Assembly: GCA_017473615.1 (NCBI GenBank)
Contig: JAFUKL010000034.1
Coordinates: 1-64,000 of the forward strand
Reading direction: 5' to 3'
Length of the DNA stretch: 64,000 nt
Source: Muribaculaceae bacterium
Lineage (GTDB): Bacteria; Bacteroidota; Bacteroidia; Bacteroidales; Muribaculaceae
A program made the translations under genes and the position numbers. Of this stretch, positions 9,070 through 17,525 are shown piece by piece; position 1 is the first letter of the stretch, and each line of letters starts with the position of its first letter. The notes under the pieces are model-generated. The model had not been told where the DNA came from, did not search any database, and saw nothing but the letters and a program-made list of their open reading frames with translations.

Positions 9070-9741
9070 TTATTCTTTACAAGTTGAAGCTGTCTTTTCG
9101 TTCTCTTGCATTCTGTTGTAAATCAAGGCAAGATGTGCGTATATAGATGTGTTTTGAATCACGATGTCTTCGGGAGCTTTTATGCGGTAGGGGGTGAAAT
9201 TCCATATAGCCTTAAGCCCGCAAGCAATCATCTTGTCGGCAGCCTCTTGAGCATGCTCCACGGGAACGGCAAGGATACCGATTTCTGTGCCGGTCTCCTT
9301 ACGGTATTTAGCAAGCTCTTCCATATCATAGATGGGAACATTGCAAATGCTTGTGCCTATTATTTCTTGCTTTATGTCAAATCCCGCCACGATATTAAGC
9401 CCGTATTGAGACAATCCTGAATCTCGCATGAGCGCACCGCCAAGGCTGCCCACGCCCACCATGAAAGCGTTATGAACTTCCTTGAAACCGAGGAAGTCGG
9501 CAAGTTCATGAACAAGAGTGTCCACCTCATATCCGATGCGGGTTTTGCCTTTTATGTTCAGGAACGACAAGTCTTTAGCTATTTGAGATGCGTCTACCTT
9601 TATTTCTTTGGCGATTTGAGTAGACGAAACATATTCAACCTTTTGGCTTTGCAGCAGGTTGACGTATGCGAGATACCACGGCAAGCGCCTGAGCGTAGGC
9701 TCAGGTAAAATAGTTTTTATCTTATGTAGTTCTTCTGCCAT
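9070..9741 (-). CDS. rex: Redox-sensing transcriptional repressor Rex
   Basis: 223 residues. An N-terminal winged helix (about residues 15-80, including SSTQIAKEIKVDASQIAKD) is followed by a Rossmann NAD(H)-binding domain with GVGSLGGAL and a later AVPVEHAQ segment. Rex represses fermentation and respiration genes and leaves DNA when the NADH/NAD+ ratio rises. The gene has its own -33/-7 promoter and is divergent from rplU. Confidence 0.93.
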   Translation of the reverse strand: MAEELHKIKTILPEPTLRRLPWYLAYVNLLQSQKVEYVSSTQIAKEIKVDASQIAKDLSFLNIKGKTRIGYEVDTLVHELADFLGFKEVHNAFMVGVGSLGGALMRDSGLSQYGLNIVAGFDIKQEIIGTSICNVPIYDMEELAKYRKETGTEIGILAVPVEHAQEAADKMIACGLKAIWNFTPYRIKAPEDIVIQNTSIYAHLALIYNRMQENEKTASTCKE

Positions 9742-9767
9742 TGTACATCATACTGTTATTAAGTGTG

Positions 9768-9799
9768 CAAAAATACAAATTATTCCCCTCTTCCCCAAA
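9768..9799 (-). promoter_or_regulatory. rex promoter (-33/-7)
   Basis: On the minus strand, TTTG (9799-9796) and TATTTTTG (9775-9768) are separated by 20 bases, fitting the Bacteroidetes TTTG/TAnnTTTG promoter. Confidence 0.65.
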
Positions 9800-9877
9800 T
9801 TTTTAACTTTTACATGGCATTTATGTGCTTTCCTCGAAATTAAAAGTTTTTATTGGTAATATTTTTTTTGGAAAGGT

Positions 9878-9908
9878 TTTGTGGTTTTGAGGAAATGTTG
9901 TAACTTTG
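9878..9908 (+). promoter_or_regulatory. rplU-rpmA promoter (-33/-7)
   Basis: TTTG at 9878 and TAACTTTG at 9901 are 19 bases apart, a good Bacteroidetes promoter, with about 80 bases of leader before rplU. The 15 bases TTTGTGCGCTGATTT (9905-9919) recur exactly at the promoter of the glycosyltransferase gene (27562-27576). Confidence 0.75.
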
Positions 9909-9997
9909 TGCGCTGATTTCCGAATAGGCTCAAAATTAAGTGGTTCGGCAGTTGACGAATCCGCCTCACGGGTTAACTTTTATAAGTTTTTTAATAA

Positions 9998-10318
9998 ATG
10001 TACGCAATTGTAGAAATTCAAGGACAGCAATTTAAGGCAGAAGCCGGAAAATTTTTGTATGTCAATTATCTCGGTGACCAAGCGAAAGCAGGTGATTCAG
10101 TAGAATTTCCTAAGGTTCTTTTGGTAGACGCCGACGGTGCTGTGAAAGTAGGTGCACCTACCGTTGAAGGTGCAAAAGTTGTATGCGAAGTAGTTGAAAC
10201 TCTTGTTAAGGGTGATAAGGTACTCGTATTCAAGAAAAAGAGAAGAAAAGGTTATCGTCGTTTGAACGGTCACCGTCAATATTTCTCTAAAGTAGTGATT
10301 AAAGACGTTATTGCTTAA
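9998..10318 (+). CDS. rplU: 50S ribosomal protein L21
   Basis: 106 residues. Begins [18 protein letters not shown] and has the L21 C-terminal [16 protein letters not shown] signature, which contacts 23S rRNA. It is followed after 20 bases by rpmA, the usual bacterial pairing, and is driven by a strong promoter. Confidence 0.97.
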   Translation: MYAIVEIQGQQFKAEAGKFLYVNYLGDQAKAGDSVEFPKVLLVDADGAVKVGAPTVEGAKVVCEVVETLVKGDKVLVFKKKRRKGYRRLNGHRQYFSKVVIKDVIA

Positions 10319-10338
10319 CCTCTAAAAATTTTAAAGAA

Positions 10339-10602
10339 ATGGCACATAAAAAAGGTGTAGGTAGTTCTAAGAACGGTCGTGAATCAGAAAGCAAACGACT
10401 TGGTGTTAAAATTTTTGGTGGTCAATTCGCTAAGGCAGGTAATATTATCAAGCGTCAACGCGGTACAGTTCACCACGCAGGTGAAAACGTTGGCATGGGT
10501 AAAGACCACACATTGTATGCTTTGATCGACGGTACAGTGGCTTTTGTTACAAAGGCTAACCGCAAATATATCAAAGTAGTTCCTGTTGCGGAAGCAAACT
10601 GA
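10339..10602 (+). CDS. rpmA: 50S ribosomal protein L27
   Basis: 87 residues. Starts [20 protein letters not shown], the classic L27 N-terminus that reaches the peptidyl-transferase centre. The [19 protein letters not shown] core is also intact. There is no N-terminal extension of the kind trimmed in Firmicutes. It is the second gene of the rplU operon, and a long hairpin follows. Confidence 0.97.
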   Translation: MAHKKGVGSSKNGRESESKRLGVKIFGGQFAKAGNIIKRQRGTVHHAGENVGMGKDHTLYALIDGTVAFVTKANRKYIKVVPVAEAN

Positions 10603-10653
10603 TAATGTATTTCTCTCTCGCTATTGGGAGTGAATGAGCATTGAGACGATTAT

Positions 10654-10690
10654 GGAGCTGTGTCCAAATTTATTTTTGGCACAGCTCCTT
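10654..10690 (+). terminator. Terminator after rpmA
   Basis: GGAGCTGTG-t-CCAAA pairs with TTTGG-CACAGCTCC (14 bp, one bulge), followed by only a short T run. The rest of 10603-10842 shows no gene; a TAGGTTTG at 10691 could be a promoter for the symporter but lacks a -33 partner. Confidence 0.7.
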
Positions 10691-10842
10691 TAGGTTTGTA
10701 AGAATTAACAAGATGCAAAGTCATTGATATTTAGCTCGATAATAACGATGCTGATTGTTAATTATGCCACACCGCCCTTTAAAATTTTCACGTAAACATA
10801 GGCGTTGTGACGAGAAGAGCGGACACCAACTTCTAAAATCAC

Positions 10843-12273
10843 ATGGGTACAGTATTGATTTCAATATTAATAGCTTATTTTGCTTTGTTGATGATAGTTT
10901 CCCGCCTTATTTCTCACGGTAGGCGAGACGGCAACGATGTTTTCTTCACCGCAGGAGGCAATGCCTCATGGTGGGTGGTGTCGATAGGCATGATAGGTGC
11001 AAGCGTGAGCGGAGTGAGTTTCCTTTCGGTGCCCGGCATGGTAGGAAATATAGGGTTTCGGTATCTGCAGACGGCTTTAGGCTTTATACTTGGCTATATT
11101 CTGATTGCAAGGGTGTTGTTGCCGGTGTATTACCGTTTGCCGTCTCCAAGCATCTATGAATATCTTGACCGACGGTTCGGACGGAATGCCTACAAAACGG
11201 GTGCATGGTTCTTCCTTTTGTCTAAGCTCTTTGGCACTGCCGCCAAGGTGTATGTGATAGCCCTCGTGTTGCACTCTATAGCGTTTGCTCCGTTGGGTAT
11301 ACCGTTTTCAGTCGGCGTATTTATGATTATTTTCATGATTTGGTTGTACACCCGCAAAGGCGGCATGAACACGATAGTGTGGACCGACTTGTTGCAGACG
11401 GTTTTCATGGTGCTGGCATTAGTGCTTATCATTGTAACATTCGCCCATGAACTTGGACTTGACCTTCCGGGACTTGTGGAACTTGCGGTGAATAGTCGTT
11501 GGTCGCAATATTTTGAATTTCACGATTGGAGTAGTAAGCAGCACTTTGTGAAGCAATTCCTGTCGGGAGCGTTCATCGCTTTGGTTATGACCGGTCTTGA
11601 TCAGGATATGATACAAAAGAACCGTGCCATTCGCACGCTGAAACAGTCTCAGAAGAATATGTATTGGTATGGTTCGGCGTTCGTACCGCTCAATTTCTTG
11701 TTCCTCTTGCTTGGAGTGCTTATGCTCCAATATGCGTCGGTGAATGGGATAGAATTGCCTGCAGGAGGAGATGAGTATCTTCCGTTCTATGTGAGTGAAG
11801 GGCACTTCGGTATGTTGGTTTCGGTGTGTTTCGTTATAGGTATTGTATCGGCTACATTTTCCAGTGCCGATTCATCGCTGACATCGCTTACCACATCGTT
11901 TTGCGTGGATGTGGCAGAAAAGAAAGACGATGTGATGTTGCGTAAACGAGTGCATATCATGTTCTGTGTCCTATTGGTAGCAGTGATATATCTAATCAGG
12001 GAAGTAAATGACAGCTCGCTCATAGACCTTATCTACGTGATGGTGTCCTATACTTACGGACCATTGCTCGGAATGTTTGCGTTCGGACTTTTTACGCACC
12101 GCCGCACTTGCGACCGCGCTATACCCTATATATCCATAGCCTCGCCCATGCTATGCTTCGTTATAGAAAAATACTGCGCAACAGCATTCGGTTATCACTT
12201 CGGTTACGAACTGCTCATGCTCAATGGCGCAATAACATTCACCGGTCTCCTCTCTCTGTCTAAGTCAACATAA
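10843..12273 (+). CDS. Sodium:solute symporter family protein
   Basis: 476 residues with about 12-13 hydrophobic segments. The SSS family pattern is visible in the first helices (FFTAGGNASWWVVSIGMIGASVSGVSFLS, seen here as GGNASWWV then GASVSGVSF) and in a late helix containing SATFSSADSSLTSL, the Na2-site serine-rich helix of this fold. It would use the sodium gradient to import a small solute; the substrate is not readable from the sequence. It stands alone between the rplU operon and a long non-coding gap. Confidence 0.85.
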   Translation: MGTVLISILIAYFALLMIVSRLISHGRRDGNDVFFTAGGNASWWVVSIGMIGASVSGVSFLSVPGMVGNIGFRYLQTALGFILGYILIARVLLPVYYRLPSPSIYEYLDRRFGRNAYKTGAWFFLLSKLFGTAAKVYVIALVLHSIAFAPLGIPFSVGVFMIIFMIWLYTRKGGMNTIVWTDLLQTVFMVLALVLIIVTFAHELGLDLPGLVELAVNSRWSQYFEFHDWSSKQHFVKQFLSGAFIALVMTGLDQDMIQKNRAIRTLKQSQKNMYWYGSAFVPLNFLFLLLGVLMLQYASVNGIELPAGGDEYLPFYVSEGHFGMLVSVCFVIGIVSATFSSADSSLTSLTTSFCVDVAEKKDDVMLRKRVHIMFCVLLVAVIYLIREVNDSSLIDLIYVMVSYTYGPLLGMFAFGLFTHRRTCDRAIPYISIASPMLCFVIEKYCATAFGYHFGYELLMLNGAITFTGLLSLSKST

Positions 12274-12439
12274 AATGCAAATGAAAAAAAGTTGTTGACT
12301 TGGAATCTGTTTTCTGTAATTTCCCGGTTATTGTAAATATCTATGGATTCCTGCTTGATAGAGATAGTTTGAAAGTGGGATTTTTTATGAGATTAAAAAT
12401 ATTTTATTAAACTAACGCATAATATTAAGAATAAAATTC

Positions 12440-12447
12440 TAACTTTG
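12440..12447 (+). promoter_or_regulatory. Promoter -7 motif before the structured non-coding region
   Basis: TAACTTTG matches the Bacteroidetes -7 consensus. Transcription would begin near 12454, almost 500 bases before the start chosen for the next gene. No clear -33 element. Confidence 0.55.
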
Positions 12448-12450
12448 CAG

Positions 12451-12765
12451 CAATTATGCTCACGCCGTATGTTTATGTGGTGGGGATAATTGTTGTAAAA
12501 TAAGGAAAGCGTTTACGCGCTTTGTTTCCGGTTTCTTGAAACTTCGCAAACTTCAAAGATACAGTCGGAACTTAGCAGCAGTGAATGCCTATGGGAGATG
12601 CTATATTAACTCCAAAACCCTTTTGTGTAGATAAAAGGGTTTGTGTGATATATATATGGGTGTCGGCGTGGTATTCGTGTTGCTCGTTTAACTGTATCGG
12701 GCAATGCGAAGGCCTCAAGAAGCGGAACGGGTGACGAGTTGATCACCACGCTCTTCTTATTTATA
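12451..12765 (+). ncRNA. Candidate structured RNA or long structured leader, family not recognised
   Basis: The 566-base gap 12274-12839 has no protein-coding frame I can support, but many stems. They are 12451-12457/12486-12492 extended by 12459-12463/12480-12484; 12506-12511/12518-12523; a 10-bp stem 12615-12624/12633-12642; 12680-12686/12698-12704; and 12666-12672/12745-12751. The 10-bp stem looks like a weak terminator, so a separate RNA of about 190 nt (12454-12645) is possible, which is the size of a 6S RNA. I could not match it to 6S, SRP, tmRNA or RNase P sequence motifs. Alternatively it is the leader of the downstream operon. Confidence 0.35.
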
Positions 12766-12944
12766 GCAATCGAATAATAGTTTTTAGGAAAATAATGGCT
12801 GAAACTTGGTGATCGATAGGCATAATATAAGAAAGGTATATGAAACTGCTTTTAGCTATTGCCTTGAGGATTATTGGAAGATTTTCTGTTGGTAGTTTTA
12901 GGGTTATTGGGAATGCCGTTTCTGTGGTAAAATGCAGAAAGGGA

Positions 12945-14270
12945 ATGCTGTATGCAATTGAGAAAACAAAAGTTCAAAGGTCTTTTTGTGTGGGCTTGGT
13001 TTTGCTCGGTCTCTTCTTTTCGTTGAATGCAAATGCGAGCGGTACGAGTGACAAGGAGCATTATAGGAGAAGCTCTTTGTGTCTGATTCTTCTTACACAC
13101 GGTGATAAAAAATATGCAGAGGAGATGGAACGAGTGTTCAACAACTTTCCATTGCCGTTACGTTATAATGAGCATAATATATCAATTAGATGTATCAGTG
13201 TAAAAGGAAAATGGAAAAAGAAAGATATTGATTATTTGTTGAATATGTATGATGTAGCTCGTAAAGTAGTAGAGAAGTGGTTTAATCGTAATTATCTAAC
13301 GGGTCGTTTTGATATGGATTTAATACATGAACGTGGAGGCTATGGTGCATTTTATGAAGATTACAAGCGTGCGCAAAGTAATGTGCGCGGAATCGATATG
13401 TTGCGAGATGAAGGTATCGAATTGTTGCAGAATACTTTCGTACTTGTGTGCGACATGGATTATATTGACAAGAAAAAAGGTGCGGGATGGGCTTCATTAG
13501 CAATGGCATTGGCTGCAGGGGTTGGTCAAGCTGCATCGCAATATTCTTACATGCAGGCTCAAAATCAATATAATAAAGGAAACTATAGCGCAGCCCAAAC
13601 AAAATTAAGGCAAGCTCAAACATGGAATTCAGCCAGCCAACTTGGGATGGCGGGTGCAGCTGTGGTTGCCGACATAGGAGGTTTCAGGGTGAAAATGCAT
13701 GCTTATTTATATAAGTTAAAATGGGATGATAGTATGACTTCAAGAATGTTTAATGAGTATTGGTATGACAATACCAGTTTCAATTCAAGTGCAAATGAAA
13801 CAAGAAAGAGGGCATTCGATAGCTCTCCCTACTTTAAACTTGAATATATAGGTGATTATAAGACTTCAAGTTCAAAGACTATTCTCCGCAGTTGGAGCAA
13901 TGAAGACGAGGTTATTCTTGATGTATGCCACCGTTGCGTAAATAAAGGTATTGATAAATTAGCGAAAAAATTCAAGGTGTTTCGTCCGCGAGCTCCATTC
14001 TATTTTGACGGACCGGCAATGTACTCGCGTATAGGAACAAAAGAAGATGTAAAATACGGTAAAAAATATGAAGTGCTACAGCCATATAAAGATAAGAAAG
14101 GGCAGATAAAATATAAAAGAGTGGGGAAAGTCTCTGCGTATGCGCCTTGGCATAACCAAAGAGTTAGGTTTGATGAATATTTTGATGTCAGACAAAAGGG
14201 GACAAGATTTAAATATAAGAAAGCTAAAGTGGATTTGCATACCCCGGGATTACAATTAAGAGAAATGTAA
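12945..14270 (+). CDS. Exported protein of unknown function, first gene of an envelope operon
   Basis: 441 residues from the ATG at 12945, chosen because it gives a normal signal peptide (basic start, then GLVLLGLFFSLNANA and cleavage before SGTSD). An in-frame ATG at 12840 would put 35 extra residues before it. The mature part has a conserved FVLVCDMDYIDKKKG block, then a small-residue, Gln-rich helical stretch (about residues 185-230) that could insert in a membrane. A C-terminal domain runs around RIGTKEDVKYGKKYEVL and YKRVGKVSA. Similar proteins are common in Bacteroidetes beside DUF6175 genes (from memory of the family). No enzymatic motif is seen. Confidence 0.7.
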   Translation: MLYAIEKTKVQRSFCVGLVLLGLFFSLNANASGTSDKEHYRRSSLCLILLTHGDKKYAEEMERVFNNFPLPLRYNEHNISIRCISVKGKWKKKDIDYLLNMYDVARKVVEKWFNRNYLTGRFDMDLIHERGGYGAFYEDYKRAQSNVRGIDMLRDEGIELLQNTFVLVCDMDYIDKKKGAGWASLAMALAAGVGQAASQYSYMQAQNQYNKGNYSAAQTKLRQAQTWNSASQLGMAGAAVVADIGGFRVKMHAYLYKLKWDDSMTSRMFNEYWYDNTSFNSSANETRKRAFDSSPYFKLEYIGDYKTSSSKTILRSWSNEDEVILDVCHRCVNKGIDKLAKKFKVFRPRAPFYFDGPAMYSRIGTKEDVKYGKKYEVLQPYKDKKGQIKYKRVGKVSAYAPWHNQRVRFDEYFDVRQKGTRFKYKKAKVDLHTPGLQLREM

Positions 14271-14288
14271 TATTAAACGATATCTGTT

Positions 14289-14756
14289 ATGAGAAAGATT
14301 TTAATTTTCATGATTACTTTAAGTATGAGTGTTATTGCTTATTCCCAAGAGTACATAATAAGCAGTGCCGGAATTGGGAAAAGCGGGAATTATAACATTA
14401 AAGTGGTGGTAAGCACGAAGAAAAAGCCGAAGTCTAATTTAGAGGATTTGGTGATGCGCTATGCTGTGCATGGTGTACTGTTCAGGGGAATAATGTCAAC
14501 GGATGGTTATGGAGAGCATAAACCATTGATAGAGAATCCCGGTATAGAGCAGTCAAGAAGTGATTTTTTTAAACCTTTTTTTGAAGAAGGGCAATATAAA
14601 AAATATGCATCAATAGTTGAAACTACTTTATCCACAATGAAAAACAAGCAAACCAAGAGGGTGGAAACATCGGCTAATGTGTTGGTGGACAAAGAGACGC
14701 TGTTAAAAGATTTGGAAAAAGCAGGTGTTGTTAAAGGTTTTTCAAACTTATGGTAA
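14289..14756 (+). CDS. Small secreted protein, paralogue of the next gene
   Basis: 155 residues with a signal peptide (cut near AYSQ). The mature part aligns by eye with the lipoprotein encoded just downstream: a beta strand with KVVVSTKKKPKSNLEDLV, a Phe-rich FFKPFFEEGQYKKYASI block, and a C-terminal NVLVDKETLLKDLEKAGV. The fold may resemble LPP20-type proteins of CsgG/FlgO neighbourhoods, but this is a weak inference. It is 18 bases after the preceding gene and 4 bases before the next, so it is part of one operon. Confidence 0.75.
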   Translation: MRKILIFMITLSMSVIAYSQEYIISSAGIGKSGNYNIKVVVSTKKKPKSNLEDLVMRYAVHGVLFRGIMSTDGYGEHKPLIENPGIEQSRSDFFKPFFEEGQYKKYASIVETTLSTMKNKQTKRVETSANVLVDKETLLKDLEKAGVVKGFSNLW

Positions 14757-14760
14757 TAAA

Positions 14761-15246
14761 ATGATTATGAGTAAATTCCTTTTAATAAGTACGCTCGCAT
14801 GGTTGCTTGTAGCGTGCAGTGGGATAGAGGTGGTAACACATACGTCCTCTTTCTATGATATGGAAACGGAATGCTTAGGCAAAAATATGGATGGCTTGCA
14901 GACGTTGAGAGTGTGGGCGACCGGAAATGACAAGAATGACGCTTTAAAGCAGGCTCAAAAGAAAGCTGTTTATGAAGTGGTCTTCAATGGTATCTCGGCA
15001 GGTGCAGGAGAATGTAATGCATATCCGGTAGTGGATGAACCGAATGCTCGCAAAGAATATGAGGATTATTTTGATCGTTTTTTCTCTGATTCCGGAAATT
15101 ATAAAAAATATGTAAATATCGCAAATAAAGATAAGGATGCTATGAGTGCATATAAAAGTGGAGGAAGAATACAATTCAGTATAATTGTAATTGTGGATAG
15201 AGCCGGATTGCGTAAACAATTTAAAAATGATGGTATAATAAAATAA
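14761..15246 (+). CDS. Lipoprotein of unknown function, LPP20-like
   Basis: 162 residues from the ATG at 14761, which gives a textbook lipobox (LLVAC, lipidated Cys about residue 18); an upstream in-frame start would overlap the previous gene without reason. The mature part contains VWATGNDKNDALKQAQKKAV, then YFDRFFSDSGNYKKY and IVDRAGLRKQFKNDG. It is a diverged copy of the protein encoded just upstream, so the pair probably arose by tandem duplication. Location is probably the inner leaflet or surface of the outer membrane. Confidence 0.75.
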   Translation: MIMSKFLLISTLAWLLVACSGIEVVTHTSSFYDMETECLGKNMDGLQTLRVWATGNDKNDALKQAQKKAVYEVVFNGISAGAGECNAYPVVDEPNARKEYEDYFDRFFSDSGNYKKYVNIANKDKDAMSAYKSGGRIQFSIIVIVDRAGLRKQFKNDGIIK

Positions 15247-15253
15247 TATTGTG

Positions 15254-16207
15254 ATGGATATGAAGAAAAATGTTATGATATTGTTGGGAATTCTTTGTTT
15301 GGCGGAATGCGCTATTGCTCAAAAAACGATGACGCCTCCTCATATAATGATAATTCCTGACATGATATATTGTAAGAGCCAGGGATATGTACAAAGCATC
15401 AACAGTATGGGTGTGGATGAAGTGATTCCCGATTATGAAAAAGCGATGACAGAAGATCCTACATTGCATTCAGTGTTAACACAGGTTGCTCAATTGATAA
15501 CTGATAGAAATAGTAGCATTGTAGTTGTGGATTTGCTTGAAGCAATCAATAGTGCCAAAGCAGATGCCGCTATGTCGATTGCTAATGCCGGAGATCAATC
15601 AGAAACTGTAGATGAGTCGATTATCCGTAATTCAGGGGCAGATATACTTGTGAAAGTTAATTATGATTTATTGAAAACCGGTCCGCAGTATCAGGTTTCC
15701 TATACGATTACAGGAACCGATGCTTATACCAATAGAATGTTTGCTCCGATAGAGGGCGTAGGTGCTCCGTCTTCTTCGGTTAATCCTGCTCTATTGCTCA
15801 GAGAGGCTGTTTTCGACCGTATGGATGCTTTCTTGACAAAAATGTTTTCTTATTATTCTAATATGCTTAAAGAAGGGCGTATGGTATCTTTTGATATAAA
15901 AGTGGCAACAGGCGCATCTGTAAACATGAATACGAAAGTTGGGGAGTATACACTTAGAGAGCAGATAGATGATTTCCTATATGATAATTCCGTGGATGGA
16001 AACGGTCTTGAACGAGTGAAAGGTGGAAATACTTTCTTGCAGTATCAAGGTGTTTATATACCGTTGGTAACGACAATCAGAGGACGACAAAGGAAACAGG
16101 GTGCAAAGGATGTTGCTCAGAAATTGGTTGGTTTTTTGGAACAGAACGGAATTCCCGCCGAGTATAAAATAAGAGGATTGGGGAAAGTGAACATATATAT
16201 TAATTAA
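15254..16207 (+). CDS. DUF6175 family exported protein
   Basis: 317 residues with a signal peptide (LLGILCLAECAIAQ). Blocks recall the DUF6175 family: an N-terminal PHIMIIPDMIYCKSQGY, a central SGADILVKVNYDLLKTGPQ, then TDAYTNRMFAP and GVGAPSSS, and a long helical tail. The family is nearly confined to Bacteroidetes and its function is unknown; the alpha/beta pattern resembles TolB/CsgG-type periplasmic domains (inference). Starts at 15251 (GTG), 15254 and 15260 are all possible; I chose the first ATG. Close spacing to both neighbours indicates one operon. Confidence 0.75.
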   Translation: MDMKKNVMILLGILCLAECAIAQKTMTPPHIMIIPDMIYCKSQGYVQSINSMGVDEVIPDYEKAMTEDPTLHSVLTQVAQLITDRNSSIVVVDLLEAINSAKADAAMSIANAGDQSETVDESIIRNSGADILVKVNYDLLKTGPQYQVSYTITGTDAYTNRMFAPIEGVGAPSSSVNPALLLREAVFDRMDAFLTKMFSYYSNMLKEGRMVSFDIKVATGASVNMNTKVGEYTLREQIDDFLYDNSVDGNGLERVKGGNTFLQYQGVYIPLVTTIRGRQRKQGAKDVAQKLVGFLEQNGIPAEYKIRGLGKVNIYIN

Positions 16208-16223
16208 TTTAGTAAATGTATTT

Positions 16224-17159
16224 ATGAAAAGGATTATAATATCGACACTATTTTTAGTGGTGATAGTTTGCCGGGGTTATTCTCAGCAAGAATGCTCTAT
16301 TCCTATGATGGTTTTGCTGTCAGAACAAGAAGGAGATATGTCTGCTAAAGTTTGTTCTTCTTTGGAGTCCAAATTGAGAGCGATGGTGACTAAAAACGGA
16401 ATGGAAGGCGGAGCAAAATTTTCATCATTCAGCCTTGTTGTGTCAATCTCAGAAAACTCAAGGGAGATTATAACCGGCATGAAACCAATGGTTGCTGTTT
16501 CTTTGGATGTCGAATTGTTTGTCGGAAATAATTATACCGGTGACAAATTCACGTCAAAAATTATCACACTTAGCGGAGCCGGAAAGAATGATGAGCGAGC
16601 CTATACTTCTGCTTTTAATAGCTTGAGTAAGGATAAAACTGATATTGAAAACTTCTTAAAAGAAACGAAGTCCAAGATTGAACTCTATTATGACACCCAA
16701 GCTCAGAATATAGTGAAACAAGCAAAGGCATATTCATTAAAACATGAATATGAAGAGGCGTTTTGCTTGTTATCTTCAGTTCCTGCATGCTCAAAGGATT
16801 ACAATTTGGTTGAAAAATGTATGTATGAAATTTTTCAGGAATATGTGGATTATGATTGTGCTGTTAAAATAGCAAAAGCAAAAAGTGTGTGGAATGCAAG
16901 TCAGGATAAAGAAGGAGCTTTGCTTGCCGGAGCATATTTGTCTTCGATAGACCCGGCATCATCTTGTTGGAGCGATGTAATGGACTTGGCTGAATCGATA
17001 AGGGCGAGAATTGGGGACGAGTGGAATTTTTCCAAAGAAATACAAAGAGAAACCATAAAACAGCAGAATCTGAAGATAGAGACTATCAAGGCTATTGGAA
17101 TTGCTTACGGAGAGAATCAAAAAGCAACAACTATAAACGAGCATTGGCTTGTTAGATAA
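16224..17159 (+). CDS. Exported protein of unknown function associated with DUF6175
   Basis: 311 residues with a signal peptide (cut near GYSQ). The N-terminal half reads as alternating strands and helices (a region with SSLESKLRAMVTKNGMEGG). The second half is helical and TPR-like (KQAKAYSLKHEYEEAFCLL, then CAVKIAKAKSVWNASQD) and ends in KATTINEHWLVR. Proteins with the same architecture and a similar ending occur next to DUF6175 genes in other Bacteroidales, as far as I recall. The function is unknown. A damaged reading frame follows. Confidence 0.7.
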   Translation: MKRIIISTLFLVVIVCRGYSQQECSIPMMVLLSEQEGDMSAKVCSSLESKLRAMVTKNGMEGGAKFSSFSLVVSISENSREIITGMKPMVAVSLDVELFVGNNYTGDKFTSKIITLSGAGKNDERAYTSAFNSLSKDKTDIENFLKETKSKIELYYDTQAQNIVKQAKAYSLKHEYEEAFCLLSSVPACSKDYNLVEKCMYEIFQEYVDYDCAVKIAKAKSVWNASQDKEGALLAGAYLSSIDPASSCWSDVMDLAESIRARIGDEWNFSKEIQRETIKQQNLKIETIKAIGIAYGENQKATTINEHWLVR

Positions 17160-17185
17160 CTTGGTTATAATATACTTAAGGTTAA

Positions 17186-17525
17186 GTACAATCAGGTACA
17201 TATTATGTGGAATTTGAATTTGGTAATTGGATTTCAATCTATGTAAAAAACAATTTAGGTAAAATACTTAGAGCTTATAAAAACATTCCTGCATTGAGAT
17301 TGAATTGAAAAAGGTGTATTGTCTAATGATGGTGATGAACTGTTTTTCTCTCATGAATTTGAATGCAAGGTGCAAAAAGATAATACTTTGCTGTTAAATA
17401 GAAATAAGAGCGTTTTAAACGAGATACTGAGCAATATATGGAGTAAACATGGAAAAACTTATATTGAAGAAAGTAGTTTAAAACATTATATTGAGCAATT
17501 TGAGAAAAAACAAAATGGTAAATAG
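17186..17525 (+). pseudogene. Frameshifted remnant of a small gene
   Basis: Two protein-like stretches lie in different frames. From 17186 one frame reads into YYVEFEFGNWISIYVKNN and stops near 17302. From 17304 a second frame reads GVLSNDGDELFFSHEFE and runs to a TAG at 17525. The only start for the second part is a TTG at 17319. The end of the second part overlaps the next start by 11 bases, as expected for a translationally coupled operon gene. I infer a gene broken by a frameshift near 17300; a sequencing error or an internal TTG start are alternatives. Confidence 0.5.

Noticed and set aside
10691..10698. TAGGTTTG as symporter promoter
   Set aside because: It lies right after the rpmA hairpin with no -33 element and 140 bases before the gene, so support is too weak to list.
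12451..12765. Naming the structured RNA as 6S, SRP or RNase P
   Set aside because: The size and a GGAAC/AGCAGC stretch near 12563-12578 are suggestive, but the tetraloop pairing of SRP and the conserved RNase P and tmRNA motifs are not met.
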